Origin: CAYJPA01 sp964371945 | GTDB taxonomy: Bacteria; Chloroflexota; Chloroflexia; Thermomicrobiales; UBA6265 | Assembly: GCA_964371945.1 (NCBI GenBank) | Contig: CAYJPA010000039.1 | Span: forward strand, 1-51,318 | Direction: 5' to 3' | DNA length: 51,318 nucleotides | Shown here: positions 1-7,678 of the stretch, piece by piece | How positions within the stretch are numbered: the stretch's first letter is position 1 | How the letters are laid out: each line of letters begins with the position of its first letter | Made by a program: the position numbers and the translations under genes | The notes under the pieces: model-generated | Told to the model about the DNA's origin: nothing | What the model saw: only the letters and a program-made list of their open reading frames with translations | Databases searched by the model: none

Positions 1-60
<60 letters not shown>

Positions 61-62
61 CT

Positions 63-1046
63 CCGCAGGTCGAAGCGGCGGTCGTTGCGGTGCGGCAGCG
101 AAATCCCACCTGGGGTGGGTGGAAGATTGAGCAGTGGTTGTTGGCGAAGGGAGTCCCCACTGTTCCGAGCGCCAGGACCTGCACCGCCATCTTGCATCGC
201 CACGGGCTCATCGTGCCGTCACCGCAGGGTGCGCCGGCCAAGCTCCGCTTTGAACGGGAGACACCCAACGAGTTGTGGCAAATCGATTTCAAGGGCCATT
301 TCCCGTTAGCCCGGGGACGGTGCCATCCGCTCTCCGTGCTCGATGATCATTCCCGCTATTTGGTGGGACTGGTGGCGTGTGCCGACGAGCGCGACGACAC
401 CGTGCGGACGATCCTCACGGCCTTATTTCGCCGCTACGGGCTGCCGTGGCGAATGCTCAGTGACAACGGACCGCCCTGGGGCAGTTCCAATCCCAGCCAC
501 TCCTTGACCGCACTCGGGATGTGGTTGCTCAGGCTCGGGGTTGAGGTCAGCCATGGTCGTCCACTCCACCCGCAAACCCAAGGCAAGGTCGAGCGCTTCC
601 ACGGCACTCTCAAGACCGATCTGCTGACGAACCGGTCATGGCCGGATCTGGCGACGACGCAGGGCGCGTTTGATGCGTGGCGGGAGCTCTACAACACCGA
701 ACGTCCCCATCACGCGCTCAAGGGCGCGGTCCCGGGGAGCTCCTACCAACCAAGTCCACGACCCTTCCCCGAGTCGCTGCCGGAGATCGAGTACGCCCCC
801 GGCGACGACCCACGAGCCGTGCATGGTGGTGGCCAAATCTCGTTCAAGGGACACCACTATTTCATCAGCACGTCGTTGAAAGGGGAACGCATTGGGTTAC
901 GCCCGACCGCCACGGACGGCGTCCTCGGCGTCCGCTATGCTCACGTCGAGATCGGTCAACTCGACCTGCACTCGGGAATCTTTCATCCAAGTCGAGCGAT
1001 CGGTGGAGCGGATCGTGGTGTAACGGATGTCTCCGTCAATCCGTAA
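63..1046 (+). CDS. IS481-family transposase, 5'-truncated
   Basis: This is a DDE-type transposase that would cut and rejoin the ends of its insertion sequence. The reading frame is already open at base 63, reading PQVEAAVVAVRQRNPTWGG, a typical IS481 segment just after the N-terminal helix-turn-helix, so the usual N-terminus and start are missing. Counting from the GTG at 90, the rve/integrase core shows D66 (LWQIDFKGH), D125 (LSDNGPPWG) and E168 (GKVERFHGTLK), the catalytic triad. A C-terminal region with ISFKGHHYFIS follows. The loss coincides with the poly-C run, so it may be an assembly effect rather than true decay. The far right end shows short repeats expected of an IS terminus. Family assignment is firm; whether an intact copy exists cannot be seen here. 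Confidence 0.88.
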   Translation, partial: PQVEAAVVAVRQRNPTWGGWKIEQWLLAKGVPTVPSARTCTAILHRHGLIVPSPQGAPAKLRFERETPNELWQIDFKGHFPLARGRCHPLSVLDDHSRYLVGLVACADERDDTVRTILTALFRRYGLPWRMLSDNGPPWGSSNPSHSLTALGMWLLRLGVEVSHGRPLHPQTQGKVERFHGTLKTDLLTNRSWPDLATTQGAFDAWRELYNTERPHHALKGAVPGSSYQPSPRPFPESLPEIEYAPGDDPRAVHGGGQISFKGHHYFISTSLKGERIGLRPTATDGVLGVRYAHVEIGQLDLHSGIFHPSRAIGGADRGVTDVSVNP

Positions 1047-1067
1047 CGGATGTACCCGGTCTATACA
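1020..1067 (+). repeat. Probable right end of the IS481 element
   Basis: The 11-mer GTAACGGATGT occurs at 1020-1030 and again at 1043-1053, straddling the transposase stop codon at 1044-1046. Closely spaced copies of a transposase-binding word next to the gene end are typical of insertion sequence termini. The tip may be near 1067 (CTATACA), but without the left end the inverted repeat and target duplication cannot be confirmed. Confidence 0.45.
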
Positions 1068-1225
1068 CGTGTCTGCCCTTTTCGTCGTCCACGCCATTCT
1101 GTCGGTTCGGACAATTTGCTGACTGCGGTTCATTCACGATCGTGTTGGGTGAGGAATAAGAGCAAACACGGCGGATTGCCCCTACAAAGTATGGCTTTCC
1201 TTACGTATATGGCGTTCATGCGGGC
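1068..1225. other. Intergenic remnant, no gene
   Basis: This stretch between the IS end and the gamma-glutamyltransferase stop holds no credible gene. At 1171-1185 it carries GCGGATTGCCCCTAC, which read on the minus strand begins GTAGGGGC, the same word that opens the palindromic repeat at 29844. It may be half of such a repeat. Confidence 0.35.
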
Positions 1226-2887
1226 CTAAAAGCCGAGGGCGAACCCTTCGGCGTGGGGATCAGATCCTCCGACGAGCGCGCCCGAGTCCGGATCGCGAGC
1301 GATGATCTGCCCTGAACCGCCGACGCCCCAGTCGCCAGCCCTCACCACCGAGTGGCCGGCGGCGGTCAGCCCATTGACCACGTTCTCTCCCAGACGATTC
1401 TCGACCCGCAGCTCGTAGGGGTCGCCGACTTCGCGCGGATACGATCCCGGCGAGATCGTCCAGCGCGGTTGCTCGACGGCCGCCTGGGCATCCAGTCCGC
1501 CGTCGATCAAACCGGTCACCATTTGAAGATTCCATTGCGGCTGGAAGTCGCCGCCCGGGGTGCCGCCGACCAAGACCGGGGTACCGCTGCCGTCGGCGAT
1601 CAAGTAACAATTCAGCGTATGCATTGTCTTCTTGCCGGGGGCGTACACATTTGGATGCCCGTCGATGAGATTGAAGCAATGGCCCGCCCGGTTGTTCAAC
1701 ATGATGCCGGTATCGCCGGCGATCACGCCGCTTCCGAAAGCGCCCGACAACGAAATGATCATTGAGATCATCAGGCCGTTACTGTCAATCGCACAGAGAT
1801 AGGTCGTGTCGCCGTCCGTGAGCGATCCCGCCTCGACATGAGATGCCGCGCAATCGTCGATGGTCGCTCGCCGTTTTGTCGCCCATTCAGGTGTCAGCAA
1901 TTTTTCGACGTGGTCCGGAACGAAGTTCGGATCTCCGCAGTATGCCCAACGATCGGCGAACGCGCGTTTCATCGCCTCGGTCATCAGATGAACGCCGCGT
2001 GTGCTGCCGGCGCCGATCGCACCGATGTCGTCGGAGGAGATGATATTGAGCGCCTCCAGCAAGAGGAAGCCCTGCGTCGGCAATCCGGTTTCATAGACCG
2101 TGTAGCCTCGGTACGATGTCGAAATCGGCGGATCGATGCTGGTCGCGTGATCCGCGAAATCGGCGACGGTCAGCGCACCGCCGTTTGCCGCGAGGTAGCG
2201 CTCAATCTCCCGCGCGATCGAGCCCTTGTAGAAGACATCTACTCCACCCTCGGCAATGGCTCGAATCGACCGTGCTAGGTTTTCCTGCCGGAAAATCGAC
2301 CCGGCCGCCGATACCTTGCCGTTTGGCAAGAAGACGGCCGTACTGGCGTCGAATTGACCCAAAAGGTCAGCCCCGGCTTTGATCCGAAGGGCGACGCCGG
2401 GCGTGAGCGGAAAGCCGTTCGAGGCGTAATCGATCGCGTGTCCAGCGAGGACTCCAAACTTCTTTGTGCCGTACCGCTCCAAGAGCGAAAAGATGCCGGA
2501 AACGAACCCTGGCACTGACGGCGCGAGCGGCCCGTGCTCAGCGAACGTTCTACCGCCGGGATCGGAGCGCGACTTCGCGTCGTCGAGCGAAAAACCGCGC
2601 GGCGCGATCCCGCTGCTCAGAAATGCGACCGGCTCGCCACCACGCTTTGCATCCGCGACGATCGCGAAGAGATCGCCGCCGAATCCGCAATGGGCGGGCA
2701 GTACAACTGCTGCCGCAATTGCCGCGCTGACCGCGGCGTCGATCGCGTTGCCACCGTTCATCAATGTGTGAAGACCGGCGGACGAGGCCAAGGGATGCGC
2801 CGTCGCGACCATGCCGTTGCGACTCATCACCGGTGTCGCTCGCCGCCGTGACCACGACGTTTCCTGGTTAGATGGAAATCCGATCAT
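1226..2887 (-). CDS. Gamma-glutamyltransferase family protein
   Basis: Hydrolyses or transfers gamma-glutamyl groups from glutathione and related peptides. The 553-residue product has the family's N-terminal NGGNAIDAAVSA and GFGGDLFAIV segments and the autoprocessing region DGDTTYLCAID, where the threonine near residue 361 would become the nucleophile after cleavage into two subunits. GGTPGGDFQPQWNLQ near the C-terminus is also typical. The ATG at 2887 is preferred over the GTG at 2905 because GAGGA lies nine bases before it. No signal peptide is visible, so the enzyme probably works in the cytoplasm, unlike secreted GGTs. It is the last gene of a block with a peptide-binding protein and two permeases, which suggests cleavage of imported gamma-glutamyl peptides. 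Related cephalosporin acylases share the fold, so the substrate is inferred. Confidence 0.9.
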   Translation of the reverse strand: MIGFPSNQETSWSRRRATPVMSRNGMVATAHPLASSAGLHTLMNGGNAIDAAVSAAIAAAVVLPAHCGFGGDLFAIVADAKRGGEPVAFLSSGIAPRGFSLDDAKSRSDPGGRTFAEHGPLAPSVPGFVSGIFSLLERYGTKKFGVLAGHAIDYASNGFPLTPGVALRIKAGADLLGQFDASTAVFLPNGKVSAAGSIFRQENLARSIRAIAEGGVDVFYKGSIAREIERYLAANGGALTVADFADHATSIDPPISTSYRGYTVYETGLPTQGFLLLEALNIISSDDIGAIGAGSTRGVHLMTEAMKRAFADRWAYCGDPNFVPDHVEKLLTPEWATKRRATIDDCAASHVEAGSLTDGDTTYLCAIDSNGLMISMIISLSGAFGSGVIAGDTGIMLNNRAGHCFNLIDGHPNVYAPGKKTMHTLNCYLIADGSGTPVLVGGTPGGDFQPQWNLQMVTGLIDGGLDAQAAVEQPRWTISPGSYPREVGDPYELRVENRLGENVVNGLTAAGHSVVRAGDWGVGGSGQIIARDPDSGALVGGSDPHAEGFALGF

Positions 2888-2953
2888 CGATTGGGTTCCT
2901 CGCACGTTTCCGTCAATTCGATCATTTCGAGCTCGCCGGAATTCCTGATTTTA

Positions 2954-3871
2954 CTAAGCGTCTGCCACGCTTTTTACATCCAGAGTGTCTCGTAGTCCGT
3001 CGCCAAAGAGATTCAGCGCGAGCACGGTCAAAACGATCGCCAGGCCGGGGCAGACGCTAATCCACCACGCTTCGCGGACAAAGTCGCGGCCCTCGTTCAG
3101 TGACATACCCCAGGTGGGAGTCGATGGATTGACGCCCAGACCGATAAAGGTCAAAGCGGATTCCGCCAGGATACCCAACCCGACGGCGAATGTCGCCTGG
3201 ACGATGATCGGAGCCGCCATGTTCGGCAAGATGTGGCCGAACATGATGCGCTGATCGTTCGCCCCGATCGAGCGGGCCGCGGTCGTGTAGTCCTGCTCCC
3301 GAATTCCGAGAACCTCCGCGCGCACAATTCTCGCGAAGTCGTCCAGGAAGGCGACCGCGATCGCGACAACCACGTTTCTAAATCCCGCACCGAAAACGGA
3401 AACCATCGCGACCGCGAGTATGATGACGGGGAATGCCCAGAGCAGATCGATGAAGCGCATGATCAGGCTGTCCAGCCAGCCGCCGTAGTAACCGGCAATA
3501 AGCCCAAGCAGACCCCCGACAATCATGGCGGCAAACGTGGCCAGGAGTCCCACCGACAACGAGATACGGGTGCCGGCAATCACCCGGCTCAACAAGTCGC
3601 GACCGAACGAGTCGGTGCCCAACGGGTGCGACCAGGTTGGCGAACCGAAAAGGTCGTAGTCGTCTGCCAATGGATCATACGGGGCGATCACCGGACCAAC
3701 GATCGCGACCAAAACAAGGAAGCCCACGAAGATCAGTCCAAAGAGCGCCTTGCGCTCGCTTCGCAGCCGCGACCAGAAGCGATTACCGGGTGTGGCCCTG
3801 CGTTCATCGGCCAGCGACGTCAATCTGTCGACAACTGGATCGAATACGGCGAGTCCCCCCTGTCTAGCCAT
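2954..3871 (-). CDS. Peptide ABC transporter permease, DppC type
   Basis: One of the two inner-membrane channel subunits of a dipeptide/oligopeptide or nickel-type ABC importer. The 305-residue protein has a soluble N-terminal leader, a first membrane helix around ALFGLIFVGFLVLVAIVG, the PLGTDSFGRDLLSRVI segment characteristic of DppC/OppC proteins, and several further helices with the coupling motif near AARSIGANDQ that would dock on an ATPase. Its start codon overlaps the end of the upstream permease gene by eight bases, which implies translational coupling and a shared transcript. The gamma-glutamyltransferase gene follows after about 65 bases. No DppD or DppF ATPase gene is found alongside. 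The substrate is inferred from the neighbours. Confidence 0.92.
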   Translation of the reverse strand: MARQGGLAVFDPVVDRLTSLADERRATPGNRFWSRLRSERKALFGLIFVGFLVLVAIVGPVIAPYDPLADDYDLFGSPTWSHPLGTDSFGRDLLSRVIAGTRISLSVGLLATFAAMIVGGLLGLIAGYYGGWLDSLIMRFIDLLWAFPVIILAVAMVSVFGAGFRNVVVAIAVAFLDDFARIVRAEVLGIREQDYTTAARSIGANDQRIMFGHILPNMAAPIIVQATFAVGLGILAESALTFIGLGVNPSTPTWGMSLNEGRDFVREAWWISVCPGLAIVLTVLALNLFGDGLRDTLDVKSVADA

Positions 3872-4811
3872 ATTTGATCCTCGGATCCAGAAAGGTATAG
3901 AGGATGTCGACGAACAGATTAGCGAAGACGAAGATAACCGTTGTCAGCAGAATTACCCCCTGCACGACCGGATAGTCCTTGTCGAAAATCGCTCCGACCA
4001 GGATTCGACCCAGTCCGCGGATGGAGAAGACCGTTTCAACCACGACGGCTCCACTGAGCAGAAGCGCGAGCTGAATCCCCGCCACGGTCACAACCGGAAT
4101 CATCGCGTTCCGCAACGCATGCCGGATGATCACTCCGCGTTCGGATACGCCCTTCGCGCGAGCCGTCCGGATGTAATCGCTGTTCAGTACCTCGAGCAGG
4201 CCCGAGCGGACAAAGCGCATCAGAATCGCCGCGTAGCTTGAGCCAATCGCAATGCTCGGCAACAGAAGATGCTCGAACCATTCACGGAGCCCGTCCTCAC
4301 CGATGGTCGAATAGCCAACCGCAGGCAGCCACTGCAATCGAACGGCAAAGATCAGGATCAGAATGATTCCGAGCCAGAAGCCGGGCATACTGACGCCCAG
4401 AAACGCCACAAAACTCGCGCCGTAGTCGACGATTGAATTCCGCTTCAGCGCGGATATGATCCCCGCCGGCACCGCGATCAGAATCCCGAACGCGAATGAC
4501 AGCGCTGCCAGGCTCATCGTCTTCGGCAGTCCGATTTTGATCGCGCTCATGACCGGTTCGGGCGATGCGATCGAGGTTCCCAAATCGCCCGTCAACACGT
4601 TTCCCGCCCATTTGGCGTATTGCACATAGATCGGCTTGTCCAATCCTAGCTTGTGCCGGAGCGCGGTCGCGGCTTCGGGCGTATATTCCGGACCTAGCAT
4701 CACAACGACCGGATCGCCCGGCACGGCGCGCAGCATGAAAAAAACCAGCGTCGCGCAGCCCCAGATGATGAAGACCGAGTGGATTAATCGCCGGATGATG
4801 TACTGGGTCAC
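3864..4811 (-). CDS. Peptide ABC transporter permease, DppB type
   Basis: The partner channel subunit of the importer. The 315-residue protein starts with MTQYIIRRLIHSVF and RAVPGDPVVVMLG, the classical N-terminal signature of DppB/OppB permeases, followed by about six membrane helices and the ATPase-docking EAA-like loop DYIRTARAKGVSE. It starts with GTG at 4811. A stem-loop at 4850-4889 separates it from the binding-protein gene upstream, and its 3' end overlaps the DppC-type gene. The family is certain; the transported compound is not visible in the sequence. Confidence 0.93.
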   Translation of the reverse strand: MTQYIIRRLIHSVFIIWGCATLVFFMLRAVPGDPVVVMLGPEYTPEAATALRHKLGLDKPIYVQYAKWAGNVLTGDLGTSIASPEPVMSAIKIGLPKTMSLAALSFAFGILIAVPAGIISALKRNSIVDYGASFVAFLGVSMPGFWLGIILILIFAVRLQWLPAVGYSTIGEDGLREWFEHLLLPSIAIGSSYAAILMRFVRSGLLEVLNSDYIRTARAKGVSERGVIIRHALRNAMIPVVTVAGIQLALLLSGAVVVETVFSIRGLGRILVGAIFDKDYPVVQGVILLTTVIFVFANLFVDILYTFLDPRIKYG

Positions 4812-4849
4812 CGCGCCACTCCCACTGATCGAGCCACGGATCCGCTCTG

Positions 4850-4889
4850 CTCAGCTCCTCTCGCGGAAGCCGCCTGGGGAGGAGCTGAG
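4850..4889 (-). promoter_or_regulatory. Stem-loop between binding-protein and permease genes
   Basis: CTCAGCTCCTC at 4850-4860 pairs perfectly with GAGGAGCTGAG at 4879-4889, and GCGG/CCGC inside the loop can form a second hairpin. There is no T-run, so it is not a classical terminator. Such structures after a binding-protein gene commonly stabilise the upstream message or cause partial termination, which would raise binding protein relative to permeases. That role is an inference. Confidence 0.6.
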
Positions 4890-4925
4890 AGAGAACGGTC
4901 GATCCGCTAGCTCGATCTGAGTCGG

Positions 4926-6554
4926 TTATTGATCGAGCCAAACCGACTCGAGATAGCGCATTTCAGGGATCGAGACATAGCCCTTCACTTTGTTGGCAAA
5001 CGCCACCACATCGGGCGTGTGATAGAGATAGGCGTAAGCCACGTCCTGCGCGGTTGTGGCCTGGATTTGCTGGAAGAGAGCGCCGCGCTCCTCCTGGACG
5101 GGGTTCGCGCGGGTTTCCTCCAACATCGCATCGACTTCGGGACTGTTGTAACCCTGGGTATTCCACGGTCCGGTCGAATGGAAGAAGTTCCAATGCCCGT
5201 CGTCGGGATCGGCATCGACTACGCTGCCATTGACGATCCAGTCGTAATCCTTCGCCAGCCAGCGCTCGTTCCAGGCCGCCCCCTGGAGTAGATCGATTTG
5301 CATGTCGATGCCGGCATCGCGCATCTGATTCTGGAGGGTCTCCGCGACCCGGTTGTTGCCCTCGGCGAACATGAGCGACGGCTTGGAGTCCTTCAGTCCC
5401 AGTTGTTCGATCATCGCCGTCGCGGCCGCCGCGTCGAACGCCTGGGGATCTTCGATCTGATCTGGCGCCTTGTACGCAAAGCCGAAGGCCGGGGCGATCG
5501 CCCCAACCGCAGGCTGGGCGACACCGAAAAGCGCTTTCGTGATCAGGTCGGCGCGGTCAATCGCCTTCGCCACCGCCATCCGTGCCTCGACGTTGTCCCA
5601 TGGCGGCCGGGTGAAGTTCATCGTCAAGCCGATCCAGTTCGTTCCGGGCACCTCGATGACCGTAACGTCGCTGTTTTCTCGCAGACGCTCGACGCCAATG
5701 GCGGGTGCAATGTCGAGCATATCGACGTCGCCCGCTTCGAGGGCGCTGACGCGACTCGATGGTTCTGGAATGACGGTGACGTCAATCCCGTCGAGGTACG
5801 GCCGCCCGCCGTACCAACCATCAAAGGCGACCATCTTAAACTCGCTCGAAAGATCGACGCCTTCAGGCACGATCATGAAGGGACCACAACCAACCGGCGT
5901 CAGTCCAAATTGCTCGTCGCCCATCTCGTCAATCGCGCGCTTGGATATCGGCGTCAAGGCGCGTCCCGGGCCGCGGCTGCATGCGACCGCCAGGAACGGC
6001 GCAAATGGCGCACTCAATTTGACGACAAAGGTGAGGTCGTCAGCAGCGGTCGCCTCGGTGATGAGGCTGAGCTTGTTGGCATGAGGAGATGCAAAATCGG
6101 GATTCGTCGTCCGTTGATAGGTGTAGACGAGGTCATTGGCATTCAGCGGGTCGCCGTTATGAAACGTCAGCCCCGGCCGAAGCTTGAACGTGTACTGGGT
6201 GCCTTCCGGTGTGACTTCCCAGGTTTCAGCCAGGTCGGGAACCAGTCCAAGCTGCACGTCGAATTGAACGAGACTGGAGAAGATGTTCGAAACCAGCTCG
6301 CCGGCGACGATGCCAAGATTCACCTGGGCGGGATCGAGCGTGAGGATCTGACTGATTCCGAAACCAAGCTTGAGTGTGCCACCGGGCTTCGCGTCCTGAT
6401 TCCTCGCGCGGAGTCCAGGCCGGCTCACGCCACTCGCACCGGCCGCGGCCAGCCGCCCGGCGAAACCGAATGCCCCGGTCGCAGCCGCGAGTTTCATCAT
6501 TCTTCTGCGTGAAACGCGGGGTCCGCTCAATACGCTCCAATCGACTTGAGTCAT
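4926..6554 (-). CDS. ABC transporter substrate-binding protein, family 5 (peptide)
   Basis: Extracytoplasmic receptor that would deliver peptides to the two downstream permeases. The 542-residue protein begins with an RR-containing, Tat-like leader (VSRRRMMKLAAATGAFGFAG) and then shows the family 5 fold: GGTLKLGFG at the start of the mature part, LAETWEVTPEGTQYTFKLRP and GLTFHNGDPLNANDLVY in domain I. The ATG at 6554 is chosen because GAGGAGGA lies just upstream; an in-frame ATG at 6674 would add 40 residues ahead of the leader and has its purine run almost touching the codon. It is the first transporter gene after the GntR-type regulator and is followed by a stem-loop. Peptide binding is the family norm; gamma-glutamyl peptides are suggested by the GGT gene at the end of the block. 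Confidence 0.92.
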   Translation of the reverse strand: MTQVDWSVLSGPRVSRRRMMKLAAATGAFGFAGRLAAAGASGVSRPGLRARNQDAKPGGTLKLGFGISQILTLDPAQVNLGIVAGELVSNIFSSLVQFDVQLGLVPDLAETWEVTPEGTQYTFKLRPGLTFHNGDPLNANDLVYTYQRTTNPDFASPHANKLSLITEATAADDLTFVVKLSAPFAPFLAVACSRGPGRALTPISKRAIDEMGDEQFGLTPVGCGPFMIVPEGVDLSSEFKMVAFDGWYGGRPYLDGIDVTVIPEPSSRVSALEAGDVDMLDIAPAIGVERLRENSDVTVIEVPGTNWIGLTMNFTRPPWDNVEARMAVAKAIDRADLITKALFGVAQPAVGAIAPAFGFAYKAPDQIEDPQAFDAAAATAMIEQLGLKDSKPSLMFAEGNNRVAETLQNQMRDAGIDMQIDLLQGAAWNERWLAKDYDWIVNGSVVDADPDDGHWNFFHSTGPWNTQGYNSPEVDAMLEETRANPVQEERGALFQQIQATTAQDVAYAYLYHTPDVVAFANKVKGYVSIPEMRYLESVWLDQ

Positions 6555-6576
6555 CTGGCGCTCCTCCTCAAGGGAC

Positions 6577-6590
6577 GTGACGATCGTCAC
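6577..6590. promoter_or_regulatory. 14-bp perfect palindrome before the binding-protein gene
   Basis: GTGACGATCGTCAC is its own reverse complement and ends 22 bases upstream of the ATG at 6554, in the leader of the transporter operon. It could be an operator or a small hairpin near the ribosome binding site. It differs from the FadR-like site found before the regulator gene, so the same protein need not bind both. Confidence 0.4.
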
Positions 6591-6742
6591 TTCGTACCGC
6601 GCCGGCAAGTACGGCGCAGGGATGATCACCGTTCGAGACAAGGGTTCGCGAATCCAACTGGTTTCGGCGGCCATTCTCCTTTCACAGCGCCCCGAGGCGG
6701 CAGAATCGCTCTGCGGCGGCCCTCCACGACGGGCCGAAACAC

Positions 6743-7480
6743 TCAGCTCGACGAGTCACCGTCGGACGGCTCGTCAACGAACGCGGCAACGATGTATGCC
6801 TCGACCTCTTGCAAGTGGCGGAGCATTGCGCCCCGTGCAAGATCGGGCTTTCGCGATTGAATGGCATCCAGGATTTCGAGATGTCCACGAAGTGAGCTCC
6901 GCTGCCGGTCGGTTGACGCGACGAAGTGACCGCGCCCCTCCATCAGCAGCGATCCTATAAGCTCAACCACACGGACGGCCACGGCGTTATGGGAGGCGCG
7001 CGCCAGTGCCTTATGGAACTCGCGGTCAAGATCGAGCGAGATCTCAACCCGGCCAAGTGCCGCCTCTTGTCGAGTCAGAATCTCTTCCAGTGCGATCAGG
7101 TCTCCCGGGGTTACCCGGAGCGCGACTCGGGCCGCGATCTCAGGTTCGACGATCAGGCGGATCTCCCACAGATCTCCGACCGTGTCGTCAGTCGTCTGCA
7201 AAACGAGCGCCAGTGGCGAAACGGCGTCCCACGAGAGTGTGTCGCGGACATACGTGCCGCCACCATGGCGAGACTCCACAAGCCCCGCGATCTCCATTGT
7301 GCGGAGCGCCTCGCGCAGCGAAGAACGGCTGACGCGCAATTGTTCAGCGAGCTCCCGCTCCGAGGTGAGTCGATCCCCGGGCTTCAGCTTGCCCTGTCGA
7401 ATCAAGTCGCACAGCTGCACAACGATTTGTTGCGAGAGTCGTTCGCGGCGTACAGGCTCGACAATGGTTGGACGGCTCAT
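6743..7480 (-). CDS. GntR-family regulator, FadR subfamily
   Basis: A DNA-binding transcription factor that probably controls the peptide transporter block downstream. The 245-residue protein has the winged helix-turn-helix typical of GntR proteins in the first 80 residues (LIRQGKLKPGDRLTSEREL, AEQLRVSRSSLREALRTME) and an all-helical C-terminal FadR-type ligand domain with conserved histidines and arginines in EIRLIVEPEIAARVA and LDREFHKALARASHN. The ATG at 7480, with GGAG upstream, gives the usual family length; an upstream in-frame start at 7573 would add 31 unrelated residues. A FadR-like operator sits 22 bases before the start, pointing to autoregulation. The ligand is unknown; members of this subfamily commonly sense carboxylic or amino acids. 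Confidence 0.93.
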   Translation of the reverse strand: MSRPTIVEPVRRERLSQQIVVQLCDLIRQGKLKPGDRLTSERELAEQLRVSRSSLREALRTMEIAGLVESRHGGGTYVRDTLSWDAVSPLALVLQTTDDTVGDLWEIRLIVEPEIAARVALRVTPGDLIALEEILTRQEAALGRVEISLDLDREFHKALARASHNAVAVRVVELIGSLLMEGRGHFVASTDRQRSSLRGHLEILDAIQSRKPDLARGAMLRHLQEVEAYIVAAFVDEPSDGDSSS

Positions 7481-7501
7481 CGCGTCTCCACGGTGGTTCA
7501 C

Positions 7502-7512
7502 TGGTCTGACCA
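7502..7512. promoter_or_regulatory. FadR-type operator
   Basis: TGGTCTGACCA is a perfect inverted repeat around one central base, closely matching the TGGTNNGACCA core of classical FadR binding sites. It lies 22 bases upstream of the GntR regulator's ATG, where binding would block transcription or translation initiation. Recognition by the neighbouring protein is inferred from position and family. Confidence 0.6.
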
Positions 7513-7615
7513 ATTCGGATGCCGTTATCGTAGCGTCAGCAGAGTGCGGAGTCAACGCCCAAACGCGCGACAACGCATTTCATTTTTTTGGTGACTTCAT
7601 CCAAGAGAGATGACG

Positions 7616-7647
7616 AAAAGGGAGCGGCCGACCGGTCGCTCCCTTTT
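7616..7647 (-). terminator. Terminator of the aminotransferase gene
   Basis: AAAAGGGAGCG (7616-7626) pairs with CGCTCCCTTTT (7637-7647) in an 11-bp stem with a ten-base loop. Read on the minus strand, the hairpin ends in a T-run about 30 bases after the aminotransferase stop codon. Its A and T flanks make it symmetric. Confidence 0.75.
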
Positions 7648-7678
7648 CCCAATTCCTTAGGTTGATCGCCTGCTGAAA

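Noticed and set aside
5298..6512. Long plus-strand open frame opposite the peptide-binding protein gene
   Set aside because: It is a shadow of a well-supported gene in high-GC DNA, with arginine-rich low-complexity translation, no ribosome site and no recognisable motif.
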